Origin: Rhizobiales bacterium YIM 77505
GTDB lineage: Bacteria > Pseudomonadota > Alphaproteobacteria > Rhizobiales > Beijerinckiaceae
Direction: 5' to 3'
Assembly (NCBI GenBank): GCA_000745135.1
Contig: JQNH01000001.1
Location: 4,127,298 to 4,191,297 of the forward strand
DNA length: 64,000 nucleotides
Part shown: positions 1 through 8,577 of the stretch, piece by piece
Position numbering within the stretch: position 1 is the first letter of the stretch
Layout: each line of letters opens with the position of its first letter
Translations under genes and position numbers: made by a program
Notes under the pieces: generated by a model
The model's database searches: none
Told to the model about the DNA's origin: nothing
The model's input: the letters and a program-made list of their open reading frames with translations, nothing else

Positions 1-2
1 TC

Positions 3-458
3 CTGCTCGGAGGTGAGGTGTTCAATGCCTTTCTGGCGCTCACCCAGATGCCCACGAACCTGGCGGAGTGGATCTCCGGTCTCGGCCTGTCGCCGCCTCT
101 CGTGCTCGGCTTGTTGCTCTTCAGCTATGTGCTGCTCGGCGCGGTCATGGACGAACTCGCTATGATCATTCTGACGCTTCCCGTTTTCTTCCCCCTGGTT
201 CAAGCCTTGGATTTCGGGATTCCGTCGGACGAGGTCGCCATCTGGTTCGGCATCCTCGTGCTCATCGTGGTCGGGATCGGTCTTACCGCGCCGCCCATCG
301 GGCTCAATGTTTTCGTGATCAGCGCTATCGCCCGCGGCGTATCGATCAACGAGACCTATCGCGGCGTGCTGCCTTACGTGGCAGCCGACTTTGTGCGGCT
401 TCTCTTGGTCTTCCTTATGCCCATCCTTGCGATCGGCATGGTGCGCTGGCTCGAGTGA
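3..458 (+). CDS. TRAP transporter large permease (DctM type), 3' part
   Basis: This is the C-terminal part of the 12-TM subunit of a tripartite ATP-independent periplasmic transporter, which imports organic acids in an ion-driven way through the inner membrane. The frame is open from the window edge, so the N-terminus is missing. What remains is very hydrophobic, with about four membrane segments and the family-typical TAPPIGLNVFVIS stretch near residue 95 of the visible part. The reading frame runs upstream of the first visible GTG (18), so that GTG is internal. A ring-cleavage dioxygenase gene starts 47 bases downstream, so the transporter may supply an aromatic acid. The substrate is inferred from context only. 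Confidence 0.85.
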   Translation: MLGGEVFNAFLALTQMPTNLAEWISGLGLSPPLVLGLLLFSYVLLGAVMDELAMIILTLPVFFPLVQALDFGIPSDEVAIWFGILVLIVVGIGLTAPPIGLNVFVISAIARGVSINETYRGVLPYVAADFVRLLLVFLMPILAIGMVRWLE

Positions 459-505
459 CCATCGAAAGTGCAACCCGGGCTCACCCGACTGCAACGAGGC
501 CCATC

Positions 506-1471
506 ATGACAACCGAACCGATCCACGACATCGCCCATCTCGCCCATGTCGAGCTTCTGACCAACAAGCCGGAAGCGAGCCTCGACTTCTTCGTCAATGT
601 TCTCGGGCTGACCGAAAGCGGGCGGGAGGGCGGTTCCGTCTATCTTCGAGCCTGGGACGATTATGAGTTCCACACTCTCAAGCTCACGGCCTCGCACACG
701 ACAGGAGTGGGCCATGTCGGCTATCGGGCCTGGAGCGAGCCGGCCCTGATGCGGCGGGTGGAAGCCATCGAAGCGATAGGAGCGGGCATCGGCTGGGTCG
801 AAGGCGACCTCGGCCATGGGCGGGCCTATCGCTTCCGCGACCCTGACGGCCACATCTTCGAGATCTACTTCGAGACTCACAAATATGTGGCTCCGCCGGC
901 CGAGCGGCCGGCCCTGAAGAACCAGGCCCAGCGGAATCACGGTCGGGGTTGCGCCGTGCGTCGGCTCGACCACCTCAATCTTCTCGCGCAGGATGTCGCT
1001 GCCATCCGGGATTTCATGCCAAGGGCGCTCGGCAGCCGCATCACCGAGCAGATCGTCCTCGACTCAGGCGAGCTTGCCGGCTGCTGGTTCACGGTGAACA
1101 ACAAGAGCTATGACATCGCCTATACCCGCGATCATACATCGGCGCGCGGGCGCTTCCATCACGTCACCTACGCCGTCGACCAGCGCGAGCAGGTCCTGCA
1201 GGCCGCCGATATCTTCCTGGAACATGGGGTTTACATCGAGACCGGTCCGCACAAGCACGCCGTCCAGCAAACCTTCTTCCTCTATGTCTACGAACCGGCC
1301 GGAAACCGCATCGAGGTGGCCAATGCTGGAGCGCGCCTCATCCTCGATCCGGACTGGCAGACCGTGACCTGGACCGAAAGTGAGCGCAAGAAGGGCCAGG
1401 CATGGGGGCTGAAGACCATCGAGAGCTTCCACACGCACGGAACGCCTCCGGTCTCAGCGCCGCATGCGTGA
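506..1471 (+). CDS. Catechol 2,3-dioxygenase-like extradiol dioxygenase (VOC family)
   Basis: Predicted 321-residue type I extradiol ring-cleavage dioxygenase, opening a catechol-type ring next to the hydroxyls using Fe(II) and O2. It has two vicinal-oxygen-chelate modules (about 10-125 and 152-275). The C-terminal module holds the probable iron ligands: His156 in DHLNLL, His218/219 in FHHVTY and Glu270 in GNRIEV. A second-shell His and Tyr follow the XylE pattern (PHKHA, YVYEP). The longer upstream frame overlaps the TRAP gene, so ATG 506, with GAGG at about 494, is preferred. It overlaps the first codons of the next long frame. The exact substrate cannot be read from the sequence. Confidence 0.8.
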   Translation: MTTEPIHDIAHLAHVELLTNKPEASLDFFVNVLGLTESGREGGSVYLRAWDDYEFHTLKLTASHTTGVGHVGYRAWSEPALMRRVEAIEAIGAGIGWVEGDLGHGRAYRFRDPDGHIFEIYFETHKYVAPPAERPALKNQAQRNHGRGCAVRRLDHLNLLAQDVAAIRDFMPRALGSRITEQIVLDSGELAGCWFTVNNKSYDIAYTRDHTSARGRFHHVTYAVDQREQVLQAADIFLEHGVYIETGPHKHAVQQTFFLYVYEPAGNRIEVANAGARLILDPDWQTVTWTESERKKGQAWGLKTIESFHTHGTPPVSAPHA

Positions 1472-1544
1472 AGGCTTGAAGCACCCGCGGGGTCCCATCC
1501 GCGCCCTTTCATCGTCCATCAATCCACGTTTTGAAGGCTCGACG

Positions 1545-2474
1545 ATGATGGCCCGTTCCGTCGCATTCCCCACACGCCTAGCGTTGATCGGCTTTGGCGA
1601 GGTCGGCCAGATGTTGGCGCGTGAACTCGCTTGCGAGACCCGCGAGATCAGCGTTTTCGACATTGCTTTCGACGATCCCCAAAGCGCGCAAAGCCAGGAG
1701 GCGCCGAGCCTTGGCGTCTTGGCCCGAGACTCGGCGGCAGCTGCAGTGGCCGAGGCCGAGGTCGTCATCAGCGCGGTGACGGCGCGTTCCGCCATCGAGG
1801 CCGCCTGCTCGGTCGCGCCGCATCTGTCGCCGGAAGCGTTCTTCCTCGATCTCAACTCCGTCGCGCCGGGCACCAAGCGCAAGGCTTTTCAAATCATCAG
1901 CGAGGGGAGGGGCCGGTTCGTGGAGGCCGCCGTGATGGCGCCGATTTATCCGAAGCGCCTCGGCACTCCGATGCTCCTGGGAGGGCCGCATGCGGTGGCC
2001 TTCCGCACGATCGCGGAGAACCTCGGCTTCAACGTATCCGTCTTTTCCGATCGCGTGGGTTCGGCCTCGGCCGTCAAGATGTGCCGCAGCGTCATGGTGA
2101 AGGGCCTTGAGGCCCTCTCGATGGAATGCCTTGCGGCTGCCCGCCGGGCGGGCGTCGAGGCAGAGGTCATCGCCTCCCTCAGCGAGAGCTTCCCGGGCTT
2201 GGACTGGCGGGGAATGGCCGCCTATAACCTGGAGCGCATGAGCACCCATGGGATCCGGCGCGCCGCGGAAATGCACGAGGCCGCGAGGACCGTCGCGGAA
2301 CTCGGCGTTGAGCCGCTGATGGCCTTGGCGACCGCGCAGCATCAGGCGACCATGGGCGGCTTGCGCCTCAAGGAGGAATGCGGCGGCCGCGTGCCCGAAG
2401 AGCTCGAGGGGATCCTGGACGCGATCGTCCGTCTCGACCCTTGGCCGCAGGCGATTGGGGACGCCGCTGAATGA
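1545..2474 (+). CDS. NAD(P)-dependent dehydrogenase, 6-phosphogluconate/3-hydroxyisobutyrate type with DUF1932
   Basis: Predicted 309-residue beta-hydroxyacid dehydrogenase-like enzyme. The N-terminus is a Rossmann fold with the dinucleotide motif GFGEVG at about residue 14-19. The middle carries the FLDLNSVAPGTK segment typical of this superfamily. The C-terminus, from about residue 190, resembles DUF1932. ATG 1545 or 1548 is chosen over the earlier in-frame ATG 1464 because GAAGG lies about 8 bases upstream and the homology starts just after it. It is the third gene of the transporter-dioxygenase-dehydrogenase run, so it may oxidise or reduce a ring-cleavage product. Specificity is unknown. 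Confidence 0.75.
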   Translation: MMARSVAFPTRLALIGFGEVGQMLARELACETREISVFDIAFDDPQSAQSQEAPSLGVLARDSAAAAVAEAEVVISAVTARSAIEAACSVAPHLSPEAFFLDLNSVAPGTKRKAFQIISEGRGRFVEAAVMAPIYPKRLGTPMLLGGPHAVAFRTIAENLGFNVSVFSDRVGSASAVKMCRSVMVKGLEALSMECLAAARRAGVEAEVIASLSESFPGLDWRGMAAYNLERMSTHGIRRAAEMHEAARTVAELGVEPLMALATAQHQATMGGLRLKEECGGRVPEELEGILDAIVRLDPWPQAIGDAAE

Positions 2475-2499
2475 GAGAAGCCAGAGGCGGAGGGTGTAA

Positions 2500-3006
2500 G
2501 TGCAGCCGGTTCTCGTTCGGGTCAACGACAAGATGCAGAAGGATTATTGCTACCTTCTGACGGAACCTGAGGGAGAGAATTTCGATCCAGAGTTCCGTCC
2601 CGAGCTGACTCCCCCAGAGATGCTGCGGCTTGGTGTTTTCGGGGGCAAGTACATGACCGACTGCCGGGGCGAGTTTCCGCCCGAGTGGTACGAGGGGGCG
2701 AAGCTCTCTCCCAGCCGGCGCGACCCCTCGCTCAACTTCTTTGGCGTCGACGCGAGCCAGCCCCTGTCCGTGTGGCGGGCGAAAGGGTGGATCCACCCGG
2801 AGGATCCGCGTGGCTGGTTCCAGTGGTACTGTCGGTATTTTCGCGGTCGACGCATGAGCGACGATGCCCGCCAGATCCTGCGCTGGAAAGCGATGCGGCG
2901 CCACATCCGTCAGATCGAACGCCACTGTGAGCGGGGCGACCTTTTCTGCCGGCGCCGGCAGCGCCAAGCCCTGCTGCACTGGGCCTATGACAGCCGCCTG
3001 ATCTGA
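2500..3006 (+). CDS. Conserved hypothetical protein
   Basis: A 168-residue protein I recognise only as a conserved hypothetical, rich in Trp, Tyr and Arg. It contains the segments GGKYMTDC and GWIHPEDPRGWFQWYCRYF and a basic Arg/His-rich C-terminus (about 115-160). There is no signal peptide or membrane segment. The start is GTG 2500, 25 bases after the dehydrogenase stop. It is probably co-transcribed with the three upstream genes, but nothing in it suggests a catabolic role. The Cys/His content (CRGEF, HCERGDLFC) could bind metal, which is speculation. Confidence 0.6.
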   Translation: MQPVLVRVNDKMQKDYCYLLTEPEGENFDPEFRPELTPPEMLRLGVFGGKYMTDCRGEFPPEWYEGAKLSPSRRDPSLNFFGVDASQPLSVWRAKGWIHPEDPRGWFQWYCRYFRGRRMSDDARQILRWKAMRRHIRQIERHCERGDLFCRRRQRQALLHWAYDSRLI

Positions 3007-3279
3007 GGGGCGAGGCGGCTTATCGCCTGCGCGAGACCTTGTCGGCTTCACTCGGCTCGGCAGCGAGGGCTGCCAGGCGCCGGGGGCGCCGAGCGAATTG
3101 CGTCAGGCGGCCGTAATGGCCGCGCGCTCCTTGGGCTCTCGCCAGGCAGCAGCTTTACGAAACATTTACCAAGCTGCTGGGTACCTCCAGACCCAGGCGG
3201 TGATTTTCCACCAGTGCGTTGCGCAACCAGTCCGAGCGGTCATAATCCGCGCGCAACCATGCTCCCGGCCGGAGGCGCA

Positions 3280-5154
3280 ATGCCCGAGATCCTGTTGAGC
3301 GCGACGGCGGCGGTCGCGGTGATCACCATGCTGACGGCTGCGTGCATCCTTGTGAAGCTGAGCCGAATCGTCGTCAACGAGCCATTGACCAAGGACTTGA
3401 TGGTTCAACTTCTTCGAGTCGAGACCGATCTGATCCGAAGGTCTGGCGATGAGCAGGCAAGAGGCATCCGCCAGGAACTCGGGGAGCATCTCAAGGGCTT
3501 TCAGGACACGACCGTGAAGGCGTTTGGCGTCCTGAGCGAAGGTGTGAACGCGCAGATCCGAGGCTTCGGTGAGCGTCTGGACAGTGGCATCAACAGCATT
3601 GAGCAGCGGATCGCCGGCATCGCGGAAAAACTCGATACCGACATCGCGCAGATGGGTGAGGATGCATCGAGGAACCGCGATGCCCTTCGGCAGCTCATAG
3701 AGGCCAAGTTGGACGCAGCGGCGGCGCAGCAGGCGGACGAGGCCAAGGACCTTCGCGAGGAACTGAACGGTAGTTTTCATCGCCTCGGTGGAAATATCGC
3801 ATCCACGCTCAACGATCTCGCACTGAAACAACGGGACCGGCTGGAGGCCACCGCTCATGCATTGCAGTCGTTCAGTGACAAGAGCGAGAGATCACACGAT
3901 GCTCTTCGGCAAGCGGTCGAGACGAAGCTCGACATGACAACAACGAAGCAGTCGGAGGAGGCCAAGGCGCTTCGGGAGGAACTCAGTGCGAGCTTCCATC
4001 GCTTGGGCGGACAGCTCGGAGCCACGCTGACGGAGATCAGCCAGCACCAAAAGGACCGGCTCGAAGCCACGACCCAAGCTCTGCATGGTCTTAGCGAGAA
4101 GCATGAGAAGGCCCAGGAGGCCCTTCGGCAGACCGTTGAAAGCCGATTGGATGCCATTCGCCAGGAGAGCGCCACCAAGCTCGAGGAAATGCGCCAGACA
4201 GTGGACGAGAAGCTCCAATCCACCCTGGAAACGCGCCTCGGGGAGTCGTTCAACCGCGTCGTGGAGCAGCTCAATCGCGTTCACGAAGGCTTGGGCGAGA
4301 TGAAGAGCCTCGCCTCGAATGTGGGGGACCTCAAGAACGTCCTGACGAACGTCAAGATCCGCGGCACCTTTGGCGAGGTGCAGCTTGAAATGCTGTTGGA
4401 GCAGTTCCTGACGCGCGACCAGTACGTCAAGGATGCCCGCGTGAAGGAGGGCACGACGGAGCGCGTCGAGTTCGCGATCCGGTTCCCGGGCAAGGGGGAC
4501 GGCGCGGAGGTTCTGCTTCCCATCGACGCCAAGTTCCCGCGCGAGACCTACGACCGGCTCATCGAGGCTTCCCAAGGTGGCGACGAGGAGGCCGTAAAGC
4601 TCTATCGCAAGCAGCTCGAGGCGCAGGTCCGCACGTGCGCCAAGGACATCTGTGCGAAATACATCAACCCGCCAATCACGACGGACTTCGCGATCATGTT
4701 TCTCCCCACAGAGGGGCTCTATGCGGAGGTTCTCAGGCAGGTAGGCGTGTTCGAATGCTTGCAGCGGGACTTCAAGGTCACGCTTGCGGGGCCAACGACC
4801 CTATCGGCGATCCTGAACGCGTTCCAGATGGGCTTCCGCTCGCTTGCGATCGAAAAGCGGTCCGGCGAGGTCTGGCAGGTGCTCGGAGCCGTCCAGCAGG
4901 AGTTCACCAAGTACAACGCGGTTGTCGACAAGCTCGCTTCTCAACTTCAAACAGCGGCGAATTCGGTCGAGAGCCTTGGACGGCGCACGCGGGCCATGAA
5001 CCGGCGCCTGAAAACGGTCGAGAAACTGCCCGAGGGCGTTTCAACGGCCTCGCTGCTCGGATTCGATCCAGAGGAGATCGGATCGGCGAAGGGGGACACG
5101 GTCCTGCCGGAATTGCCGGGGGCTGGAAGCCCGATCGTCGTCCCGCAAGCCTAG
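3280..5154 (+). CDS. rmuC: DNA recombination protein RmuC
   Basis: A 624-residue RmuC-family protein, a membrane-anchored putative nuclease that limits DNA rearrangement at inverted repeats. Order: an N-terminal membrane helix (about 5-25), a long coiled-coil rod (about 45-345), then the RmuC domain (about 350-590) with a PD-(D/E)xK-like Asp416-Ala-Lys418 in LPIDAKFP. The rod contains a 73-residue unit present twice in tandem (134-206 and 207-279) and the beginning of a third. ATG 3280 is chosen over GTG/ATG starts at 3214 and 3259 because GGAGG precedes it by five bases and the membrane helix begins right after. It stands alone on the + strand. Confidence 0.9.
   Translation: MPEILLSATAAVAVITMLTAACILVKLSRIVVNEPLTKDLMVQLLRVETDLIRRSGDEQARGIRQELGEHLKGFQDTTVKAFGVLSEGVNAQIRGFGERLDSGINSIEQRIAGIAEKLDTDIAQMGEDASRNRDALRQLIEAKLDAAAAQQADEAKDLREELNGSFHRLGGNIASTLNDLALKQRDRLEATAHALQSFSDKSERSHDALRQAVETKLDMTTTKQSEEAKALREELSASFHRLGGQLGATLTEISQHQKDRLEATTQALHGLSEKHEKAQEALRQTVESRLDAIRQESATKLEEMRQTVDEKLQSTLETRLGESFNRVVEQLNRVHEGLGEMKSLASNVGDLKNVLTNVKIRGTFGEVQLEMLLEQFLTRDQYVKDARVKEGTTERVEFAIRFPGKGDGAEVLLPIDAKFPRETYDRLIEASQGGDEEAVKLYRKQLEAQVRTCAKDICAKYINPPITTDFAIMFLPTEGLYAEVLRQVGVFECLQRDFKVTLAGPTTLSAILNAFQMGFRSLAIEKRSGEVWQVLGAVQQEFTKYNAVVDKLASQLQTAANSVESLGRRTRAMNRRLKTVEKLPEGVSTASLLGFDPEEIGSAKGDTVLPELPGAGSPIVVPQA
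3679..4116 (+). repeat. Two tandem 219-bp units inside rmuC
   Basis: Codons 134-206 (3679-3897) and 207-279 (3898-4116) encode matching 73-residue units. Both start with DALRQ, share REEL and SFHRLGG, then DRLEAT and AL. A third unit starts at 4117 with EALRQTVE but diverges after about 25 residues. Unit lengths are exactly equal, so this is an in-frame duplication extending the coiled coil. Confidence 0.85.
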
Positions 5155-5291
5155 CCCCTCGGAGCCACGGGACCGGGTCGACGCCGAGATAGGGATCGTG
5201 AGCCGTCCGCACGGCCTATGACGGGGCCGGGCTTCTCCGGTAGCATATCGGCCGAAGGGGTAGACCTCGCCCGTGGGAAACAATTGAGGCT

Positions 5292-6128
5292 GTGCGTCGC
5301 TTCCTGCTCCTGCCCATGCTCGCCCCGGCGCTGATCGGCGCCGGCGTCCTTGGCGCTGGCAGGCTTCTTGCCGCCGAGGCGGAGATAGCGCCAAGGCGTG
5401 GCCGCGGCGCCGTCCTCTGCGATGGAGCGCGAACGACCAAGACGATCACGGCTGTCAATGAACATGGCGAGATCGAGACAGCCGCGAGCGACCGCCTCAA
5501 GCTTGCTGGCATTCGCCTGCCCGACAGCCTCGCCGCCGGCCGGGAATGGCTCGCCACCCATGTCGGCCAGGCAGCCGAGATCGTCACGTTGAAGCAGGAT
5601 CAAGACCGCTGGGGCCGTGTTCCGGCCATCGTCTTTGCTCTTGGCGAGACAGGAGCGGTCGATCTTGCACGCAACCTCGTCGCGGCTGGGCTTGCCCTTG
5701 TCGATGCGGGCGATGCGGATCGGCTCTGCCAGCCTGAGCTTCTCGCCGTGGAGGCACGGGCACGGAAGGCGGGGCTTGGTCTGTGGCGCGAGGATCGCTA
5801 TAAGCCGATCCCCGCGGACGATGTGGAGCGCCTGCGCGCCTTCGTCGGACGCTTCGCTCTGGTGGAAGGCCGCGTGCGCTCGGTCGGAGAGCGCGCACGG
5901 CGCACCTATCTCAACTTCGGATCCGACTGGAACAGCGACCTGACCATCACCATTCCGCAACCAACTTGGCAGAGCATGCGCGAGCGCGGGGTGACGGCGG
6001 CAGCCTTGCGCGGCCGGCGCGTTCGCGCCCGCGGCATCGTCGAGGAATGGGGCGGTCCATCGATTGCCATCTTTGCGCCTGAGAGCTTGGAAATCCTGGA
6101 CGGAACGGAACCGCGCCGAGGGAAATGA
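5292..6128 (+). CDS. Secreted thermonuclease (SNase-like) family protein
   Basis: A 278-residue protein with an N-terminal signal-like hydrophobic segment (about 3-25, ending near LLAAEA) and an SNase-like OB fold (about 50-170). Family features visible are the RLKLAGIRLPD strand, DRWGRVPA and LVAAGLALVDAG followed by ARKAGLGLW. The C-terminal half (about 180-270) looks like a second nucleic-acid-binding OB segment. Not all canonical SNase acidic catalytic residues are obvious, so nuclease activity is inferred. The start is GTG 5292. The stop overlaps the next ATG by four bases (ATGA), indicating coupling to the M48 protease gene. Confidence 0.7.
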   Translation: MRRFLLLPMLAPALIGAGVLGAGRLLAAEAEIAPRRGRGAVLCDGARTTKTITAVNEHGEIETAASDRLKLAGIRLPDSLAAGREWLATHVGQAAEIVTLKQDQDRWGRVPAIVFALGETGAVDLARNLVAAGLALVDAGDADRLCQPELLAVEARARKAGLGLWREDRYKPIPADDVERLRAFVGRFALVEGRVRSVGERARRTYLNFGSDWNSDLTITIPQPTWQSMRERGVTAAALRGRRVRARGIVEEWGGPSIAIFAPESLEILDGTEPRRGK

Positions 6129-7597
6129 GCGGGGTGTTGCGAATCATCGGGGCGGGCGCCAAAGCGGCGTTGGCCGCTTCCTTCCTCTGGCTTGCGGCCT
6201 GTGCCGCGGACCAGACCGGTGCGCTCATCGCGCCCGCAACGCCGCTGCCGGTCGAAACGCCGCGGATCGTCGGCGAGGAACGCGGCAGCGAACGGGATCA
6301 TGTGCGCCTCGTTGCGGCCTTTGGCGGCGAGTATCGCGCGCCCGAGGTCCAGCGCCTGCTCAACGAGGTGACGGCCCGGCTCGTCGCCGCCACCGAGCGC
6401 CCGAACGAGAGCTACCAGGTCACGATCCTCAACTCGCCCACGGTCAACGCCTTCGCCCTGCCCTCGGGACGGCTCTATGTGACGCGCGGCCTTCTTGCCC
6501 TTGCCAATGACATGTCCGAGATCGCGGCCGTCCTGGCGCATGAGATCGCGCATGTCACGCTTCGGCACGCCCACGCGCGCGCCGAGCTTGCCCTCAACTC
6601 GGCCCTGGTGAGCCGGGTGGTGGCGGATGTCCTGAACGATGCAGTGGCCGGCGCGATGATTCTCGACCAAGCCCGCTTCAAGATCGCCGGCTTCTCGCGG
6701 GCGCAGGAGCTCGAGGCCGATCAGGCAGGCGTGAGGACCCTGGCCCGGGCCGGCTATGATCCCTATGCGGCGGTGCGCTTCCTCAACTCCCTTGCCCGTT
6801 CAGGCGCCCTCTCGGTCAGCGCCGCAGACGCCCAGAAGACCTCGGCCGACATGTTGGCGAGCCATCCGAGCACGCCGGACAGGATCGCGCTGGCGCTGCA
6901 GGCGGCGCGACGCATTGCGGCTCCCGGCCTGGGGCGCGACGATCGGGAAGCCTATCTGTCCGCCATTGACGGCATCGCCTATGGCGACAACCCTGGAGAC
7001 GGCATCGTCCGGGGCCGCCGCTTCGTGCATCCGCGCCTCGGCATAGCCTTCGAGGCCCCGGAGGGAATCGCCCTCGAGAACACCTCGAAGGCTGTGATCG
7101 GCGCATCGGCCGATGGCTCGCGGCGTCTTCTGTTCGACGCCATCGACGTTTCCGACGGACAAACCCTCGAAGGCGTGCTCCTGTCGAGCTGGAGGGACGC
7201 CGTCGCTCCCGAGAGCGTGCGCCCGCTTATCGTGAATGGCCGCCGGGCGGTGGTCGCGTCGGCACAGGGCCAGAGCTGGCGTTTCCAGCTTGGGGCGGTG
7301 CAGGTGGGGGACACGGTCTACCGGCTCGTGCTGGCAAGCAGGGGCGAGCGCGACGATCTTGAGAGCGCCTTCCGGACCACCCTGGAGAGCGTGCGCCAGC
7401 TTGCACCGGAGGAGGCGCGGATCGTGAAGCCGCTGCGCATTCAGGTGGTGACCGCCGCGCCTGGGGACACCGTCGAGGTGTTGGCGGCGCGGATGGTGGT
7501 GGCCAACCGTGCTGTCGACCGTTTCCTGGTCCTGAACGGCCTTGAGCGCCATGACCGCCTCGATCCGGGGCGGCGCTACAAGCTCATCGTCGAGTAG
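6125..7597 (+). CDS. M48 family zinc metalloprotease, lipoprotein (BepA/LoiP-like)
   Basis: A 490-residue envelope protease. The N-terminus has a lipobox (LWLAAC, lipidated Cys26), predicting a lipid-anchored periplasmic protein. The zinc site His139-Glu140-x-x-His143 (HEIAH) is followed by the third ligand region QELEAD at about 194-199. The protease domain ends near 270, and the C-terminus (about 290-490) is a separate region closing with a LysM-like segment (PGDTVEVLAARM, FLVLNGL, YKLIV). Such proteins typically take part in outer-membrane quality control. The start ATG overlaps the nuclease stop, and a strong terminator hairpin follows 31 bases after the stop. Confidence 0.85.
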   Translation: MSGVLRIIGAGAKAALAASFLWLAACAADQTGALIAPATPLPVETPRIVGEERGSERDHVRLVAAFGGEYRAPEVQRLLNEVTARLVAATERPNESYQVTILNSPTVNAFALPSGRLYVTRGLLALANDMSEIAAVLAHEIAHVTLRHAHARAELALNSALVSRVVADVLNDAVAGAMILDQARFKIAGFSRAQELEADQAGVRTLARAGYDPYAAVRFLNSLARSGALSVSAADAQKTSADMLASHPSTPDRIALALQAARRIAAPGLGRDDREAYLSAIDGIAYGDNPGDGIVRGRRFVHPRLGIAFEAPEGIALENTSKAVIGASADGSRRLLFDAIDVSDGQTLEGVLLSSWRDAVAPESVRPLIVNGRRAVVASAQGQSWRFQLGAVQVGDTVYRLVLASRGERDDLESAFRTTLESVRQLAPEEARIVKPLRIQVVTAAPGDTVEVLAARMVVANRAVDRFLVLNGLERHDRLDPGRRYKLIVE

Positions 7598-7628
7598 AGC
7601 GAGGGACACCAAGCCCTCTTCGAGCGGA

Positions 7629-7650
7629 AAGCCCGGCCGAAGCCGGGCTT
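7629..7650. terminator. Bidirectional intrinsic terminator
   Basis: The arms AGCCCGGC and GCCGGGCT flank a CGAA loop, with A-rich sequence before and T-containing sequence after. It lies between the convergent M48 protease and carD genes, so it can serve both strands. Confidence 0.75.
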
Positions 7651-7681
7651 TGTGATCATTCGAGAAAGGCCAAGGCGGCTT

Positions 7682-8257
7682 TTATGCCGCTTCCTCCTGG
7701 AGCTCGTCGACTTCGGCTGGCTCCGCCGTCTTGGCGCGGCGCGGCGACTTGGCAAGGCTCTGCTCGACGAGCTTGAGGGCTTCCGTCTCGGTGATCTTGT
7801 TCACGGTCGAGATCTCGCGCACGACCCGGTCGAGCGCCGCCTCGTAGAGCTGACGCTCGCTGTAGGACTGCTCCGGCTGAGCTTCGGACCGGTACAAGTC
7901 ACGCACGACCTCTGCTGCGGCGATGAGGTCGCCAGAATTGATCTTGGCCTCGTATTCCTGTGCCCGACGGGACCACATGGTGCGCTTGATGCGGGCGCGG
8001 CCGGTCAAGACTTCAAGGGCTTTCTGGATCTGGGCGGGCTCTGCGAGCTTGCGCATGCCGACGCTGGCAGCCTTCGCGGTGGGGACGCGCAGCACCATCT
8101 TGTCCTTTTCGAAGGACACCACGAACAGCTCGAGCTTGAAGCCGGCGATCTCCTGTTCCTCGATGGCCATGATCCGTCCGACGCCATGCGCCGGATACAC
8201 GATGGCCTCTCCGGTCTTGAAACCCTGGCGCTGAGCTGTCTTCTTGGCAGTCGTCAT
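7682..8257 (-). CDS. CarD family transcriptional regulator (CdnL type)
   Basis: A 191-residue RNA polymerase-binding protein that stabilises open complexes, mainly at rRNA and housekeeping promoters. The N-terminal Tudor-like RNAP-interaction domain (about 10-70) contains VYPAHGVGRI and a following beta-strand region with FEKDKM. The C-terminal helical domain (about 80-175) has the RRAQEYEAKINSGD segment and the basic WSRR region that contacts DNA. The tail is acidic. ATG 8257 begins a short basic leader typical of alphaproteobacterial CarD. It is monocistronic and convergent with the M48 protease gene. Confidence 0.92.
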   Translation of the reverse strand: MTTAKKTAQRQGFKTGEAIVYPAHGVGRIMAIEEQEIAGFKLELFVVSFEKDKMVLRVPTAKAASVGMRKLAEPAQIQKALEVLTGRARIKRTMWSRRAQEYEAKINSGDLIAAAEVVRDLYRSEAQPEQSYSERQLYEAALDRVVREISTVNKITETEALKLVEQSLAKSPRRAKTAEPAEVDELQEEAA

Positions 8258-8577
8258 TCGCGAAAGGCCTCCTGGTTGGCGCCCTGACTGTCCGGACGCA
8301 TCGACATCTCCCGGTCAGGGACCCGGGAAGACAAACTCTGCCGGCGACGGACCTAGCTGTTGTCCGCCCCCGTTCCCTGTGTTAGCCGATGGCAATAAAC
8401 GCCCATCCCTTCCACCGACCTGGACAACCAGAGCTATCCCTGTCGGCGACCGTGCACAATCAAGCCATAGATGAAGCCGCTCACTGCGGGGTTGGATGCA
8501 CGCCGGGCGCACGCGACGGCGAGATGGACCCTACCATAGGAGGGCCCGAAAATCAAAGGTTTTCGGGCAGGATAGCT
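8258..8577. other. Intergenic region between carD and the imuB remnant
   Basis: About 320 bases with no convincing gene. It must hold the carD promoter on the minus strand. The + strand frame open from 8389 before the imuB homology shows no recognisable protein. A perfect 9-bp stem-loop lies at 8544-8568. I saw no GTTC-N7-GTTC LexA-type box, although imu cassettes are normally SOS-regulated. Confidence 0.6.
8544..8568. repeat. Perfect 9-bp inverted repeat at the imuB breakpoint
   Basis: The arms GCCCGAAAA and TTTTCGGGC are separated by TCAAAGG. It lies about ten bases before the point where imuB homology starts, so it may mark the deletion or rearrangement end, or be a terminator. Confidence 0.6.

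Noticed and set aside
8258..8577. LexA box controlling the imu locus
   Set aside because: A GTTC occurs near 8371 but no second GTTC follows at the required seven-base spacing.
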